Of a DNA stretch of 64,000 bases, positions 42,247 through 51,517 are shown one piece after another. Positions within the stretch are counted from its first letter, which is position 1. Every line of letters starts with the position of its first letter. Both the position numbers and the translations under genes were made by a program. Under the pieces are notes generated by a model. It was not told the DNA's origin. It did not search any database and saw only the letters and a program-made list of their open reading frames with translations. The DNA comes from Williamsia limnetica (GTDB lineage: Bacteria > Actinomycetota > Actinomycetes > Mycobacteriales > Mycobacteriaceae), in NCBI RefSeq assembly GCF_003217475.1, contig NZ_QJSP01000006.1:266165-330164 (forward strand), read 5' to 3'.

Positions 42247-45200
42247 ATGACCACCGACTGGGCACACCTGATCACCCCGGCATCGCTCAAAAGCGACTTC
42301 GATGCCGGGACGATTCAGCGTGGCTCGGCGTACGCCCGCCAGCGGCGACTCGTCGGTGTGTCCTGGGACGAGGGTAAACGGCGGTTGACGGGCCGATGCC
42401 AGGGCTCGGGCGTCTCCCAATATTCGATGAAAGTCGTGTTCAGCCACCTCGGGCAGGGGTGGAAGATCGCCGACGCCTCGTGCACCTGTCCGGTCGGCTA
42501 CTTCTGCAAGCACACCGTGGCGCTGTTGCTCGGCTTCGCCCGGGACTCGGGCACCGCCGCGTCGCATGTGCTTCCCCAGTCTCCGCCGCGCCCTCCGGAT
42601 TGGGAGCAGCGGCTGCGGCCACTGCTGACCGGCCCTGCCGAACCCACGGCCAAGCTGGCGTTGCAACTGTTCGTCTCGACACTCGACCCTCTGCGCCGCC
42701 GAAGTGCACCACAGATCGCGTTGCGCCTGATGCGCCCGGGGACGCGCACCGAATGGATCAGAACGGGCATCGACTGGCCGGGGCTGATGCAGGCGAGTTT
42801 CTCCACCTTCGACCCTCGTCAGCTCTCGATCCTGCGCATGATGGCACGCGACTCGACGCAGACCAACCGCTACGGGTTGCCGAACGGTCTGATCTTGGAG
42901 ACGGCGCCGATGACCATCTGGCAGCAACTCGATGATGCGCTCGCCGCGGGGATCCCCATCCTCGGCGACCCTGCCTCGGGCATCGCCGAGGTTCGACTGG
43001 TCACACAGGCCGCGCTCACCGTCGACCTCAGCGGTGACTACGGGGAGGACGCTCATCTCACCGTCGAGATGGCGATCGACGGCACGGTACTCGCGCCGGA
43101 CGAAGTGACCTTGTTGGGAAAACCTGATCCTCATGGCCTGTGCTGGATCGACGACGCCGGGATGTTGACGCTCGCGCCATTCGATCCGCAACTTCGACAC
43201 GTCGCAGCCCTGATACGGACCCAGCCCGTCGTCATTCCCGCTGCCGACGCCGCCAGGTTCACTGCTGAGATCCTGCCGCGACTGGTCGACTCGGTCCCGA
43301 CCCGCGTGCGCGATGGGCTGTTCAGCCCTCCGACGGTCATCGGCCCGGTCGGGCTGTTGACGGTGTCGTTCACCGAGGCTGTCGCCCACACCCACTGGGC
43401 TGTCAGGTATCTGGTCAACGACCAGCCCTACGACTTCGACACCGAATCGTCCGGTGGCGCGGCTCGCTGGCGGAACCCGGATGCAGAGCGCGCGTTGTGG
43501 CAGCAGCTGCGGGGTGCGATGACATCGCTGGTGATGATCGACGATCGCGCAGTGCTCAAGGCGCTCGCCGCGTATACCGGCGGCGGATATCCGGTCGGAG
43601 TGATTCCTCCGTTCGATGAGATCGAGCAGGCGCACAACGACGAGGCGGTGGCGGCCATGACCACCGAGGCCCTTCGCCGTGACGCTCACCTCAACAGGAT
43701 CCAAACCGCGCGCCTGTGCGGTGAGGTCTTGCCCGCCCTTCAGGGTCGGGACGACCTGGTCGTCGAAATCGGCGACACCCCTGCGCGATTCCGGCTGGTC
43801 ACCGAGCAGACGCGGGTGCGGTTCAGCGCGTCCGAATCGAGCGGGTCCGACTGGCTCGGGCTCGACGTCACCATGGACGTCGACGGCGAACAGGTTCCCT
43901 TGGCCGACCTCATCGCCGAACTGTCCACGAACGCAACCCACATGCTGCTGCCCTCTGGCGTGTACTTTCCCTTGGATTCACCCGAATTGACCAGGCTCAA
44001 GGCGCTGATGGAAGAAGCGGAAAAACTCGGCGAGCTGAAAGAAGGGCGCGCAAACCCGGCGCCGCTGAACGTGACCCTGTGGGAAGACCTTCTGCATCTG
44101 GGGGTGGTCGATGAACAGCTCAAAGGATGGCAGGAGCGGATCGCCAAGCTCAGTGCCGCCGAACCCCCGGTCGCTGTCGAACCGCCGCTGATGCTGCGCG
44201 CGACGTTGCGCGACTATCAGCTGGAGGGGCTGACCTGGCTCTCGTTCTTGTGGGACAACGGGATCGGTGGCATCCTCGCCGACGACATGGGGCTCGGCAA
44301 GACTCTGCAGACCCTCGCCTTGTTCGGCCGTGCCAGAGAACGAGGTGAAACCGGTCGGTTCCTGGTGGTGGCGCCCACCAGCGTCGTCAACAATTGGGTG
44401 GCCGAATGTCATCGCTTCACCGATCTGACCGCGGTGGCCGTGACCGCCACACAGAAGAAGAGTAAGACGCCATTGACCGACGTGATCGCGGGCGCCGACA
44501 TCGTGATCACCACATACACCTTGCTCCGCCTGGACTTCGATGCCCTGGATGAACTGGACTGGGCCGGAATGGTCCTCGATGAAGCACAATTCGTCAAGAA
44601 CCACACCTCGAAAAACCACCAGTTCGCCAGACGTCTCGACACCGCGTTCAAGCTCGCCATCACGGGCACGCCGATGGAGAACAACCTGATGGAACTGTGG
44701 TCGTTGTTGTCGATCACGGTACCCGGGCTGTTCCCCAGCCCGAGGTCGTTCGCCGACTACTTCCGCAAACCCATCGAAAAGGGGGAAGATCCCGACAGGT
44801 TGCCGATCTTGCGCAAACGCATCAAACCGGTGATGTTGCGCCGCACCAAAGACCAGGTGGCACGGGACCTGCCGGCGAAACAAGAGCAGACCATCGATAT
44901 CGAACTGTCGCCCAAGCACCGCAAGATCTACGACACCCGGTTGGTGCGCGAACGGGAAATAGTCCTCGGGCTCCTGGGGGACTTCGAGAAGAACCGTTTC
45001 CAGATCTTCCGATCGCTGACAATGCTGCGGCAACTCAGTCTGCACGCCGGACTCATCGACTCCGCCGACGCCGACGTGACGTCCGAGAAGATCACGTTCA
45101 TCCTCGAGCAGCTCAAAGAACTCATCGCCGAGGGGCACAGTGCGTTGGTCTTCAGTTCCTTCACCGGATTCTTGGGAATTCTCCGACAAGCGTTGGACGC

Positions 45201-45591
45201 GAACAGTATCAGGTACAGCTATCTCGACGGATCACTGTCTGCGCGCGAGCGGGCCGCGGCCATCGAGAACTTCACCGGCGGTAAGACCCAGGTTTTCCTG
45301 ATCAGCCTCAAGGCAGGAGGGTTCGGCCTGAACCTCACCGAGGCCGACTACTGCTTCGTCTGCGATCCGTGGTGGAATCCCGCCGCCGAGGCCCAGGCGA
45401 TCGACCGCACCCATCGTATCGGGCAACGCCGACCTGTCACCGTGTACCGCCTGGTCTCGGCGGACACCATCGAGTCGAAAGTGGTTGCCTTGCAGGAGCG
45501 CAAACGTGCGTTGTTCACCGCAGTGGTCGACGACGGCGAGATGTTCTCGTCCGCGGTCGCAGCCGACGACATCAGGAACATGCTCGAATAA
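42247..45591 (+). CDS. SNF2-family helicase with N-terminal SWIM zinc finger
   Basis: A 1114-aa ATP-dependent DNA/RNA translocase. A SWIM zinc finger CTCPVGYFCKH lies near residue 80. The ATPase core has Walker A DDMGLGKTLQT near 680, DEAQ-box VLDEAQFVKN, TGTPMENNLMELWSLL, and the second RecA half ends with QAIDRTHRIGQRRPVTVYRLV. Between lies a ~550-residue bacterial SNF2 region of unknown role. Relatives act in chromosome maintenance or stress. ATG 42247 is 7 nt after TAACCT (leaderless). Confidence 0.9.
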   Translation: MTTDWAHLITPASLKSDFDAGTIQRGSAYARQRRLVGVSWDEGKRRLTGRCQGSGVSQYSMKVVFSHLGQGWKIADASCTCPVGYFCKHTVALLLGFARDSGTAASHVLPQSPPRPPDWEQRLRPLLTGPAEPTAKLALQLFVSTLDPLRRRSAPQIALRLMRPGTRTEWIRTGIDWPGLMQASFSTFDPRQLSILRMMARDSTQTNRYGLPNGLILETAPMTIWQQLDDALAAGIPILGDPASGIAEVRLVTQAALTVDLSGDYGEDAHLTVEMAIDGTVLAPDEVTLLGKPDPHGLCWIDDAGMLTLAPFDPQLRHVAALIRTQPVVIPAADAARFTAEILPRLVDSVPTRVRDGLFSPPTVIGPVGLLTVSFTEAVAHTHWAVRYLVNDQPYDFDTESSGGAARWRNPDAERALWQQLRGAMTSLVMIDDRAVLKALAAYTGGGYPVGVIPPFDEIEQAHNDEAVAAMTTEALRRDAHLNRIQTARLCGEVLPALQGRDDLVVEIGDTPARFRLVTEQTRVRFSASESSGSDWLGLDVTMDVDGEQVPLADLIAELSTNATHMLLPSGVYFPLDSPELTRLKALMEEAEKLGELKEGRANPAPLNVTLWEDLLHLGVVDEQLKGWQERIAKLSAAEPPVAVEPPLMLRATLRDYQLEGLTWLSFLWDNGIGGILADDMGLGKTLQTLALFGRARERGETGRFLVVAPTSVVNNWVAECHRFTDLTAVAVTATQKKSKTPLTDVIAGADIVITTYTLLRLDFDALDELDWAGMVLDEAQFVKNHTSKNHQFARRLDTAFKLAITGTPMENNLMELWSLLSITVPGLFPSPRSFADYFRKPIEKGEDPDRLPILRKRIKPVMLRRTKDQVARDLPAKQEQTIDIELSPKHRKIYDTRLVREREIVLGLLGDFEKNRFQIFRSLTMLRQLSLHAGLIDSADADVTSEKITFILEQLKELIAEGHSALVFSSFTGFLGILRQALDANSIRYSYLDGSLSARERAAAIENFTGGKTQVFLISLKAGGFGLNLTEADYCFVCDPWWNPAAEAQAIDRTHRIGQRRPVTVYRLVSADTIESKVVALQERKRALFTAVVDDGEMFSSAVAADDIRNMLE

Positions 45592-45639
45592 TCGCGGGTC
45601 TTCCTGGATCCATCAGGCAGGGCCGCGCGTCCGATAGGT

Positions 45640-46446
45640 ATGTCAACGGGCGTCTTCAGTGCTGCCGAGCTTCGGCGATCAGGTTTCGACGACAGTGATG
45701 TGCGCAAGGAGGTTCGGGTCGGGTCGCTGATCCGGCTGCGTGCCGGCTGGTATGCGATACCGACCGCAGATCCGGCCGCGATGCACGCGGTTCGAATGGG
45801 CGGCGCGCTGGGTTGTGTATCGGCCCTACGGTGGCACGGGCTGTGGATCGCACCCGGTTATGAAGGCGTGCATGTGCGATTCAGCAAGCACGGCAAACAC
45901 ACACGTCGACCAGGTTGCCAGGGCTATGGCGCTCAGGCGCCAGTCGCCACGGCCGTTGATCCGGTGGCGTCGGCGCTGAAATACGCGGCGAAGTGTATGA
46001 GCGCCGAGGACTGGATCACGGCGTGTGATTCAGCCCTGAACAAAGCTCGCCAGACAGTTTCGGGCCTGCAGGATGAGATGGGCCCCATCCCGAAGAAGAT
46101 GCACCTGCTGATGGAGAAGTGTGATCGGAACTCGCAGTCGGGAACCGAATCGCTGACTCGACTCCGGTTGCGGGCCGCTGGTTTCAAGGTCATCACGCAA
46201 CCGCCGATCCCCGATGTCGGCAGAGTCGACTTGCGCGTCGGCCGCTTGCTGATCGAGTGCGACAGCAAAGACCACCACACAAGCTTGGCGGACTACCAGA
46301 ATGATCGTCGCCGCGACCGGGCTGCTCTCAGGGGCGGGTGGCTGACCATGCGGATCACGTACGACGACGTCCTCTACGGATGGGATGGGGTACTCGATGA
46401 CGTGCGGGCGATCACCCGGCCGGATCGTCATCGGATACGCCGCTGA
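45640..46446 (+). CDS. AbiEi-like/DUF559-type protein (winged helix plus restriction-endonuclease-like domain)
   Basis: A 268-aa protein. The N-terminal ~90 residues, with LIRLRAGWYAIPTADPAAMHAVRMGGALGCVSALRWHGLW, match the AbiEi antitoxin-like winged-helix region common in actinobacteria. The C-terminal ~100 residues, GTESLTRLRLRAAGFKV, VDLRVGRLLIECDSKDHH and YQNDRRRDRAAL, fit the DUF559/Vsr-like endonuclease fold with candidate metal-binding Asp/Glu. No AbiEii toxin gene lies beside it, so a classic toxin-antitoxin pair is not supported. The gene ends directly at the hairpin at 46447-46509. Confidence 0.72.
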   Translation: MSTGVFSAAELRRSGFDDSDVRKEVRVGSLIRLRAGWYAIPTADPAAMHAVRMGGALGCVSALRWHGLWIAPGYEGVHVRFSKHGKHTRRPGCQGYGAQAPVATAVDPVASALKYAAKCMSAEDWITACDSALNKARQTVSGLQDEMGPIPKKMHLLMEKCDRNSQSGTESLTRLRLRAAGFKVITQPPIPDVGRVDLRVGRLLIECDSKDHHTSLADYQNDRRRDRAALRGGWLTMRITYDDVLYGWDGVLDDVRAITRPDRHRIRR

Positions 46447-46509
46447 GATCGCCCGATTCAGGGGGTGCAAAGGGCTATTTACCCTCGGCCACCACTGAAT
46501 CGGGCGATC
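46447..46509 (+). terminator. Perfect 15-bp inverted repeat, probable terminator
   Basis: GATCGCCCGATTCAG (46447-46461) and CTGAATCGGGCGATC (46495-46509) are fully complementary. The 33-nt loop holds further pairing (GGTG...CACC and AGGG...CCCT), so the whole could be one long rod. It directly follows the DUF559-type gene's stop. Confidence 0.6.
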
Positions 46510-46576
46510 CCGGCGCGATCCCATCGGTCACCGTCTGCAATCCTGACTCACGACAGTGCGACATGAGGGGGACGAC

Positions 46577-47422
46577 ATGATTCTGATCAGTGTTTCGGAG
46601 TTGGCCGAAGGCCTCGCGTCCGGGCGCCGCGACTTACGGGTACTCGATGTCCGCTGGTCATTGCCCGCGCCCGACGGCCGTGAGTCGTTCGAGGCGGGCC
46701 ATATTCCCTCCGCTGTCTACGTCGACCTCGAGACGGAACTGAGTGATCACTCGGTCTCAGGCCGTGGACGTCATCCATTGCCGACAGGATCTGCACTGCA
46801 AGACTCGCTGCGACGATGGGGCGTCAACAGCGGAGATTCTGTTGTCATCTACGACGATTGGAACCGCGCGGGCTCTGCGCGTGCCTGGTGGTTGCTTCAG
46901 GCGGCGGGCATCACCGACGTCCGGATTCTCGATGGTGGCCTCGGTGCCTGGACCGCCGCCGGGCAGCTTTTGGTCGCAGGCAGTGACATTCCGCCGACCG
47001 GTGACGTGGTCGTCGCGCAGGCCGACCTCTACTCAGGATCGCTTCCCACCTTGACCGCCGAACAGGTCTCGAACTTCGGGGGCATCCTCGTCGACGCCCG
47101 AGCGCCCGAGCGCTACCGCGGTGAGGTCGAACCGGTCGACCCGGTCGCGGGCCACATTCCCGGCGCCGTCAATGTTCCTGCTACCGCAGCCCTGGACGAA
47201 AACGGATTGTTCCGGGTTGCCACCCAATTGCGTAGTCTCTTTGCCGCCGCCGGTGCAGACGGGTCGACCGCGGTTGGTGTCTACTGCGGATCCGGGGTCA
47301 CTGCGGCTGTCGACCTCGTCGCCCTCCACCTCGCCGGCATCGAGGGAGCGTTGTTCCCGGGATCGTGGTCGCAATGGAGTTCGGATCCGAACAATCCCGT
47401 CGCGACAGGCTCCGACGGGTAG
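46577..47422 (+). CDS. Two-domain rhodanese (thiosulfate/3-mercaptopyruvate sulfurtransferase)
   Basis: A 281-aa tandem rhodanese. The first domain (VLDVRWSLPAPDGRESFEAGHIPSAVYVDLE) is the inactive copy; the second contains AGHIPGAVNVPA and the active-site loop VYCGSGVTAAV, with catalytic cysteine near residue 240. The CGSGVT loop is nearer the sulfurtransferase/mercaptopyruvate type than a classic CRKGVT loop. It moves sulfur from thiosulfate or mercaptopyruvate to a thiol or cyanide. ATG 46577 follows GAGGGGGA; a 46556 start is possible. Confidence 0.88.
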   Translation: MILISVSELAEGLASGRRDLRVLDVRWSLPAPDGRESFEAGHIPSAVYVDLETELSDHSVSGRGRHPLPTGSALQDSLRRWGVNSGDSVVIYDDWNRAGSARAWWLLQAAGITDVRILDGGLGAWTAAGQLLVAGSDIPPTGDVVVAQADLYSGSLPTLTAEQVSNFGGILVDARAPERYRGEVEPVDPVAGHIPGAVNVPATAALDENGLFRVATQLRSLFAAAGADGSTAVGVYCGSGVTAAVDLVALHLAGIEGALFPGSWSQWSSDPNNPVATGSDG

Positions 47423-47478
47423 AGTCCGCGGGCTTGTGTCGATGTGCCGGTCGCGGCGGCCGCTCTAGAATGGCGTAG

Positions 47479-48588
47479 GTGCACACGTCAGACGTAGCTG
47501 TCATCGGCGCCGGCATCATCGGATTGTCGGCGGCTCACGCCCTGCAAGAGACCGGCTTGTCGGTCACCGTCTATGACAGGGGCTCACCGGGCACCGGTCA
47601 GTCGACCGGCACATCGCGGCTTTTCCGGCACGCTCACGATGACGCTCGCATGATCGATCTGGCCGTTCGGGCCCGCCTGCTGTGGGACGCCTGGTCGGCG
47701 GAGTTCGGAACAGAGTTGGTGTCGACCGACGGGGCTGTTGCGCTCGGTGAGTCCGCCGCACGCCGGTTCGTTGCACTCGGCGCGCATCCGGGCACGACGG
47801 TCCGGGCTCTCGATGCCGCCGAATTGCGCTCGGTGATGCCGGTTCTCGCTGACTACGAGGGACCTGCGATGTTCGATGAACGTGCCGGTGCAATTCGTAC
47901 TCACGCAGCCATCGATGCGTTGGCAGGCAAGCTGAGAGGGTCGCTGATCATCGATCCGGTCCTGGCCATCCGCCCGCTCGGTACCGGCGGGGTAGAAGTG
48001 CGGACCGGCGCGAACGTCAGCTCCCATGGCGCGGTGGTGGTGTGTGCAGGTCAGGGGACAGCAGCTCTGGCGGCTGCCGCGGGGATCTCCGTGCCTGTCC
48101 GCGTGACAGCACATGCGCGATCTTCGTTCCGGGTGCGCGAGCCGGGCCTGACGACCCTCCCGAATTTGCAGGACGGCAGCGGCGCGTTCGGCGAGACCGG
48201 GGTGTACGCCGCCGCCTACCCGGACCGGTCGGCCATGGGGCTGGGCACGTCCGCGGAGGTCGCGCCCAACGAGTTCGGGGGCGTGTCAGATCCGGGCATG
48301 CTTGCGGCAGTGGCGGATCAAGCGGCAGCGTACGTGTCGAGAGCTCTACCCGGCCTAGACCCCGAGCCCATCGGCTACGTCCACTGCTGGGTGACCACGC
48401 TGCCGTGGGGCGACGACGGCGTCGCCATCTGGCAGGCCGACAACACGTTCTTCTTGATGGGCCACAACCTCTTCAAGCATGCGCCGGTGCTCGGCGAAGC
48501 CCTCGCGCAGTCGGTGACCGAGTCGGCGGTACCAGAACTCTTCAGGCCGGAGTCGATGCTGGGGGCGTCTGACACCGATCAGGCCTGA
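47479..48588 (+). CDS. FAD-dependent amine oxidase, sarcosine oxidase/N-methyltryptophan oxidase-like
   Basis: A 369-aa DAO-fold flavoprotein: FAD motif VAVIGAGIIGLSAAHALQETG, then SPGTGQSTGTSRLFRHAHDDARMIDLAVRARLLWDAW, which matches monomeric sarcosine oxidases. The C-terminus contains YVHCWVTTLPWGDDGVAIWQ and HNLFKHAPVLGEALAQ, where the CWYT-like and KxxP regions hold covalent FAD and substrate. It oxidises a secondary amine; substrate unknown. GTG 47479 is 7 nt after TAGAAT (leaderless). It overlaps the end of the convergent amidase gene by 10 nt. Confidence 0.82.
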   Translation: MHTSDVAVIGAGIIGLSAAHALQETGLSVTVYDRGSPGTGQSTGTSRLFRHAHDDARMIDLAVRARLLWDAWSAEFGTELVSTDGAVALGESAARRFVALGAHPGTTVRALDAAELRSVMPVLADYEGPAMFDERAGAIRTHAAIDALAGKLRGSLIIDPVLAIRPLGTGGVEVRTGANVSSHGAVVVCAGQGTAALAAAAGISVPVRVTAHARSSFRVREPGLTTLPNLQDGSGAFGETGVYAAAYPDRSAMGLGTSAEVAPNEFGGVSDPGMLAAVADQAAAYVSRALPGLDPEPIGYVHCWVTTLPWGDDGVAIWQADNTFFLMGHNLFKHAPVLGEALAQSVTESAVPELFRPESMLGASDTDQA

Positions 48589-50255
48589 GGCAACTCCGGT
48601 GTCCGCGGCGGCACCGGCCGACGATCGGCCGATCCCTCGAACGCCGACGCCATCGCGAGTAGGTGGTTGTCGTCATACGCCCGCCCGGCGAACGTAAGGC
48701 CGACCGGCATCTGTGTGTCCACCATCAGTCCCATCGGCACGGTGACCGTCGGGATGCCGAAGTGCCGGATGGCGAGATTGCCGTTGGAGTACCGCACCCC
48801 GTTGGCCCACGCGATGTCTGCAGAGGCCGGATTGACATCCGAATCGGCGGGCCCCACGTCGGACTGCGTAGGAAAGACAACCGCGTCGAAACCATTGGCG
48901 TCCAGCCAATCCTCGTAGTCGGCCCTCCTGGTCTCCTCGAGCCCGGTCAGCGCCCACTTCAGGTTCGGTATGTCCTCGAGCGCCGGGACGCCCTTCTTGG
49001 CTCGCTCGACCGTCACCGAGAAGTCCTCGTCTTCGACGTCGTAGCGGTCGGGTAAGGCACCGGGTGGAAGCGGAAAAATCTGTGGCCCATCGACATCGGC
49101 GAGTGCATGGAGGGTCGGATCACCGTTGGCGTCGAGGAAGTCGTGCCAGCCCCACATCATCAGCACGCCCATCTCCCACGAGTAGTAGTCGTCGGGCACC
49201 AGTCCGCGACTGACCATGTTGTGGGCGCCCTCGCGATCTTCCTCGTGGTTCTCGACGACCGGGAAATCGCTCTCGACCACAGTGGCACCGAGCGCCTCGA
49301 GATGGGCACGCGCGCTGTTCCAGAGGTCGATGATGGATTGCCTGGTGCGTATCGGATCCTTACCGGTGTCGTCGAGGTTGATGTACATCCGGGGGACGGC
49401 GATCGTCTTACCTTGCAGTGCTGTGGAGTTGGCCACCGCGCGGTAGTCATCCGGACGAAGTGCGGACGCCTTCGGGATGGCGACATGTCGCTGCATGCGC
49501 CAGAAATCCCCTCGCGTCCTGTCATCGTCCGCGACAATGACATCGAGCAGTTGTAACATGTCGTCGACTGTCCGGGTATGTGGGACAACGACATCCATCG
49601 TTCCGTAGAGAGGCCAGTTGCCGCGCATCGAGATGACGCCACGGGAAGGCGTGTATGCGACCAGGCCGTTGTGCGACGCCGGGGCACGCCCCGACGACCA
49701 CGTCTCCTCGCCCAGGCCGAAGGCCGCGAAGCTCGCCGCGGTGGCCGTGCCGGAACCGTTCGAAGAGCCCGACCCGAACGACGAGGTGAGATAGTCTGCG
49801 TTGTAGGGGCTTTCAGCGCGGCCATATACCCCACGCTGCATGCCGCCGGCCGCCATCGGGGGCATGTTGGTCAATCCGAGGCAGATCGCACCGCCGGCCC
49901 GCAACCGGGAGATCACGAAGGCGTCGTCACCTGCCACCAGATCCGCGAACGCGGGGGAGCCGGCGGCAACGGTCAGTCCGCGCACCTTGTAGCTGTCCTT
50001 GGCGGTGTACGGAATGCCGTCGAGAGGACCGAGCAGCGTGCCTTGCCCGCGCCGCTGATCCGACGCCCGCGCCTCGGCGATCGCGTCAGGGTTCATCACC
50101 ACCACGGCGTTCAGCTTGATCCCGCCGTGGTCGTAGTGCTCGATCCGGTCGAGATACCGCTGGACGAGGTCGACGCTGGTCACTTCACCGGAGTCCAAGG
50201 CCCTACGCAGATCAGCGATGGACGTTTCGACGACACTGAATCCTGCGTTGCTCAT
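48579..50255 (-). CDS. Amidase signature family enzyme
   Basis: A 558-aa amidase. The signature triad is present: Lys in GIPYTAKDSYKVRG near residue 87, then SSFGSGSSNGSGTATAASFAAFGLGEETW near 165 with the cis-Ser and Ser nucleophile. It hydrolyses amides in the cytosol; no signal peptide. The substrate is unknown. It is followed by a SIMPL-domain gene overlapping 4 nt at the start (50252-50255), so the cupin, SIMPL protein and amidase form one operon. Confidence 0.87.
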   Translation of the reverse strand: MSNAGFSVVETSIADLRRALDSGEVTSVDLVQRYLDRIEHYDHGGIKLNAVVVMNPDAIAEARASDQRRGQGTLLGPLDGIPYTAKDSYKVRGLTVAAGSPAFADLVAGDDAFVISRLRAGGAICLGLTNMPPMAAGGMQRGVYGRAESPYNADYLTSSFGSGSSNGSGTATAASFAAFGLGEETWSSGRAPASHNGLVAYTPSRGVISMRGNWPLYGTMDVVVPHTRTVDDMLQLLDVIVADDDRTRGDFWRMQRHVAIPKASALRPDDYRAVANSTALQGKTIAVPRMYINLDDTGKDPIRTRQSIIDLWNSARAHLEALGATVVESDFPVVENHEEDREGAHNMVSRGLVPDDYYSWEMGVLMMWGWHDFLDANGDPTLHALADVDGPQIFPLPPGALPDRYDVEDEDFSVTVERAKKGVPALEDIPNLKWALTGLEETRRADYEDWLDANGFDAVVFPTQSDVGPADSDVNPASADIAWANGVRYSNGNLAIRHFGIPTVTVPMGLMVDTQMPVGLTFAGRAYDDNHLLAMASAFEGSADRRPVPPRTPELPQA

Positions 50256-50968
50256 GAATCTTGCTCCCTACCTGGGCGGATCGCTTCGAACCGCGCCTCG
50301 ACGTCGGCCGAGACCGTGATCCGGTCGGGCGTCAGCTCGATCATCGGGATCTCGTCCGAGGGCAGAGCCGACATCGCCCGTGCGGCGGGGATCCCGCCCG
50401 GAGCCGACAGGTACTGCTGACCGCCGGTGGACAGGCCGAGCATGCCCGGATCCGCGATGGCGATGGCGTGGAACTCGCTGTAGCCCAGACCTTGCGTGTA
50501 TTCCTGGGCCTTGGCGAGGGCATCCTGCACGGCCAGGTCACGGACGTGGGCGGTCTTCTTTGCCTCGACCTTTCGGGTGAGCCACCACTGCAGATGGCCC
50601 ACGCTGACCGCCTCGACATCAGCCACCTCGTCGATGAAGGGTCCCAGGGCTGCGAAGTCCTTGAACGTGACCGTTGCCGACGCCGACGACCGGTAAACCC
50701 ACGGTCGCTGCTTGCCGTCGCGGTGATAGGGCCGGGATCTGCTGTGCTGTATCTGATCGAGGGACCACCGCGCGACCGGGCTGCGAGGTTGTTCGACCAG
50801 GGCCGTCACCGCATCGGTGATGCTCACCGCGGCAGCGGTCACCTGATCGGCGGCGGCCTGTCGATCGGAGCCGTCGGCATGAAGGCCCAGATGCACCGTG
50901 CATCGGTTGGGCGAGTAGTGCCGTTGGGCGCTACCGCTGACGGTGATCGTGACCGTGCGACCGGTCAT
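50252..50968 (-). CDS. SIMPL (DUF541) domain protein
   Basis: A 238-aa protein with the SIMPL pattern: TVTITVSGSAQRHYSPNRCTVHLGLHADG at the N-terminus and AVQDALAKAQEYTQGLGYSEFHAIAIAD in the second half. The family is of unknown biochemical role. Unlike most SIMPL proteins no signal peptide is seen, so it may be cytosolic. It overlaps the upstream cupin gene and downstream amidase gene by 4 nt each. Confidence 0.75.
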   Translation of the reverse strand: MTGRTVTITVSGSAQRHYSPNRCTVHLGLHADGSDRQAAADQVTAAAVSITDAVTALVEQPRSPVARWSLDQIQHSRSRPYHRDGKQRPWVYRSSASATVTFKDFAALGPFIDEVADVEAVSVGHLQWWLTRKVEAKKTAHVRDLAVQDALAKAQEYTQGLGYSEFHAIAIADPGMLGLSTGGQQYLSAPGGIPAARAMSALPSDEIPMIELTPDRITVSADVEARFEAIRPGREQDS

Positions 50969-51447
50969 GACGGGTCCTCGTCCAGCGCGTACAACTCCGG
51001 CAGGTTGACGACGATCGCCTCCTGCGTGCTGCGCGCGATCACCACCACCGCGGGATGATCCGGATCCGGGTTCTCTTCGCGGTGAGGCACATACGGCGGC
51101 ACGAAGATGTAGTCGCCGGGTTCGGTGCTGATCCGTACTTCCTCGGCACCGTCGTGAAAGACGAACTCCGGGTGTCCGCTACGGATGAAGATCGCGGTTT
51201 CCGATTCGCCGTGACGATGGTTTGCCGAGGCGGTGTCCGGTGCGACGTGGGTCTCGCCCATCCACAGCTTTTCCGACCCGACTGTCTCACCACTGATCGC
51301 CGCGAGTCGCCGCATCCCATAGGTCTGCGCGGTGTCGCCGGTCACGGCGGATGCCCTGACGTGATGCAGCCGGGACCGAAGCGACTGCCGGCCGTACTCG
51401 ACACCGGTCGTCTCGAGATCAGGATGGAATCCGTCGTGTTGGCTCAT
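50965..51447 (-). CDS. Cupin-domain protein
   Basis: A 160-aa single cupin: motif 1 ANHRHGESETAIFIRSGHPEFVF, with two histidines and a glutamate, and motif 2 GDYIFVPPYVPHREENP, with a histidine, are the metal-ligand positions. Cupins of this size include isomerases, oxygenases and sensors. ATG 51447 is chosen over GTG/ATG at 51471. It is the first gene of the cupin-SIMPL-amidase operon and diverges from fadD36 with 70 bp between starts. Confidence 0.82.
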   Translation of the reverse strand: MSQHDGFHPDLETTGVEYGRQSLRSRLHHVRASAVTGDTAQTYGMRRLAAISGETVGSEKLWMGETHVAPDTASANHRHGESETAIFIRSGHPEFVFHDGAEEVRISTEPGDYIFVPPYVPHREENPDPDHPAVVVIARSTQEAIVVNLPELYALDEDPS

Positions 51448-51517
51448 GGCAACGATTCTGCCTGTGAACACCCGTCACGAGTGCGATGTGCAGAAACGAT
51501 GTGAGAAAGTGGTCCAT

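Noticed and set aside
42244..43941. 565-aa minus-strand frame over the SNF2 gene
   Set aside because: Antisense to the helicase; no start signal or domain, Arg/Asp/His-biased.
45640..46446. A complete AbiE toxin-antitoxin pair
   Set aside because: Only the AbiEi-like part is seen; the next gene is a rhodanese and no nucleotidyltransferase toxin is adjacent.
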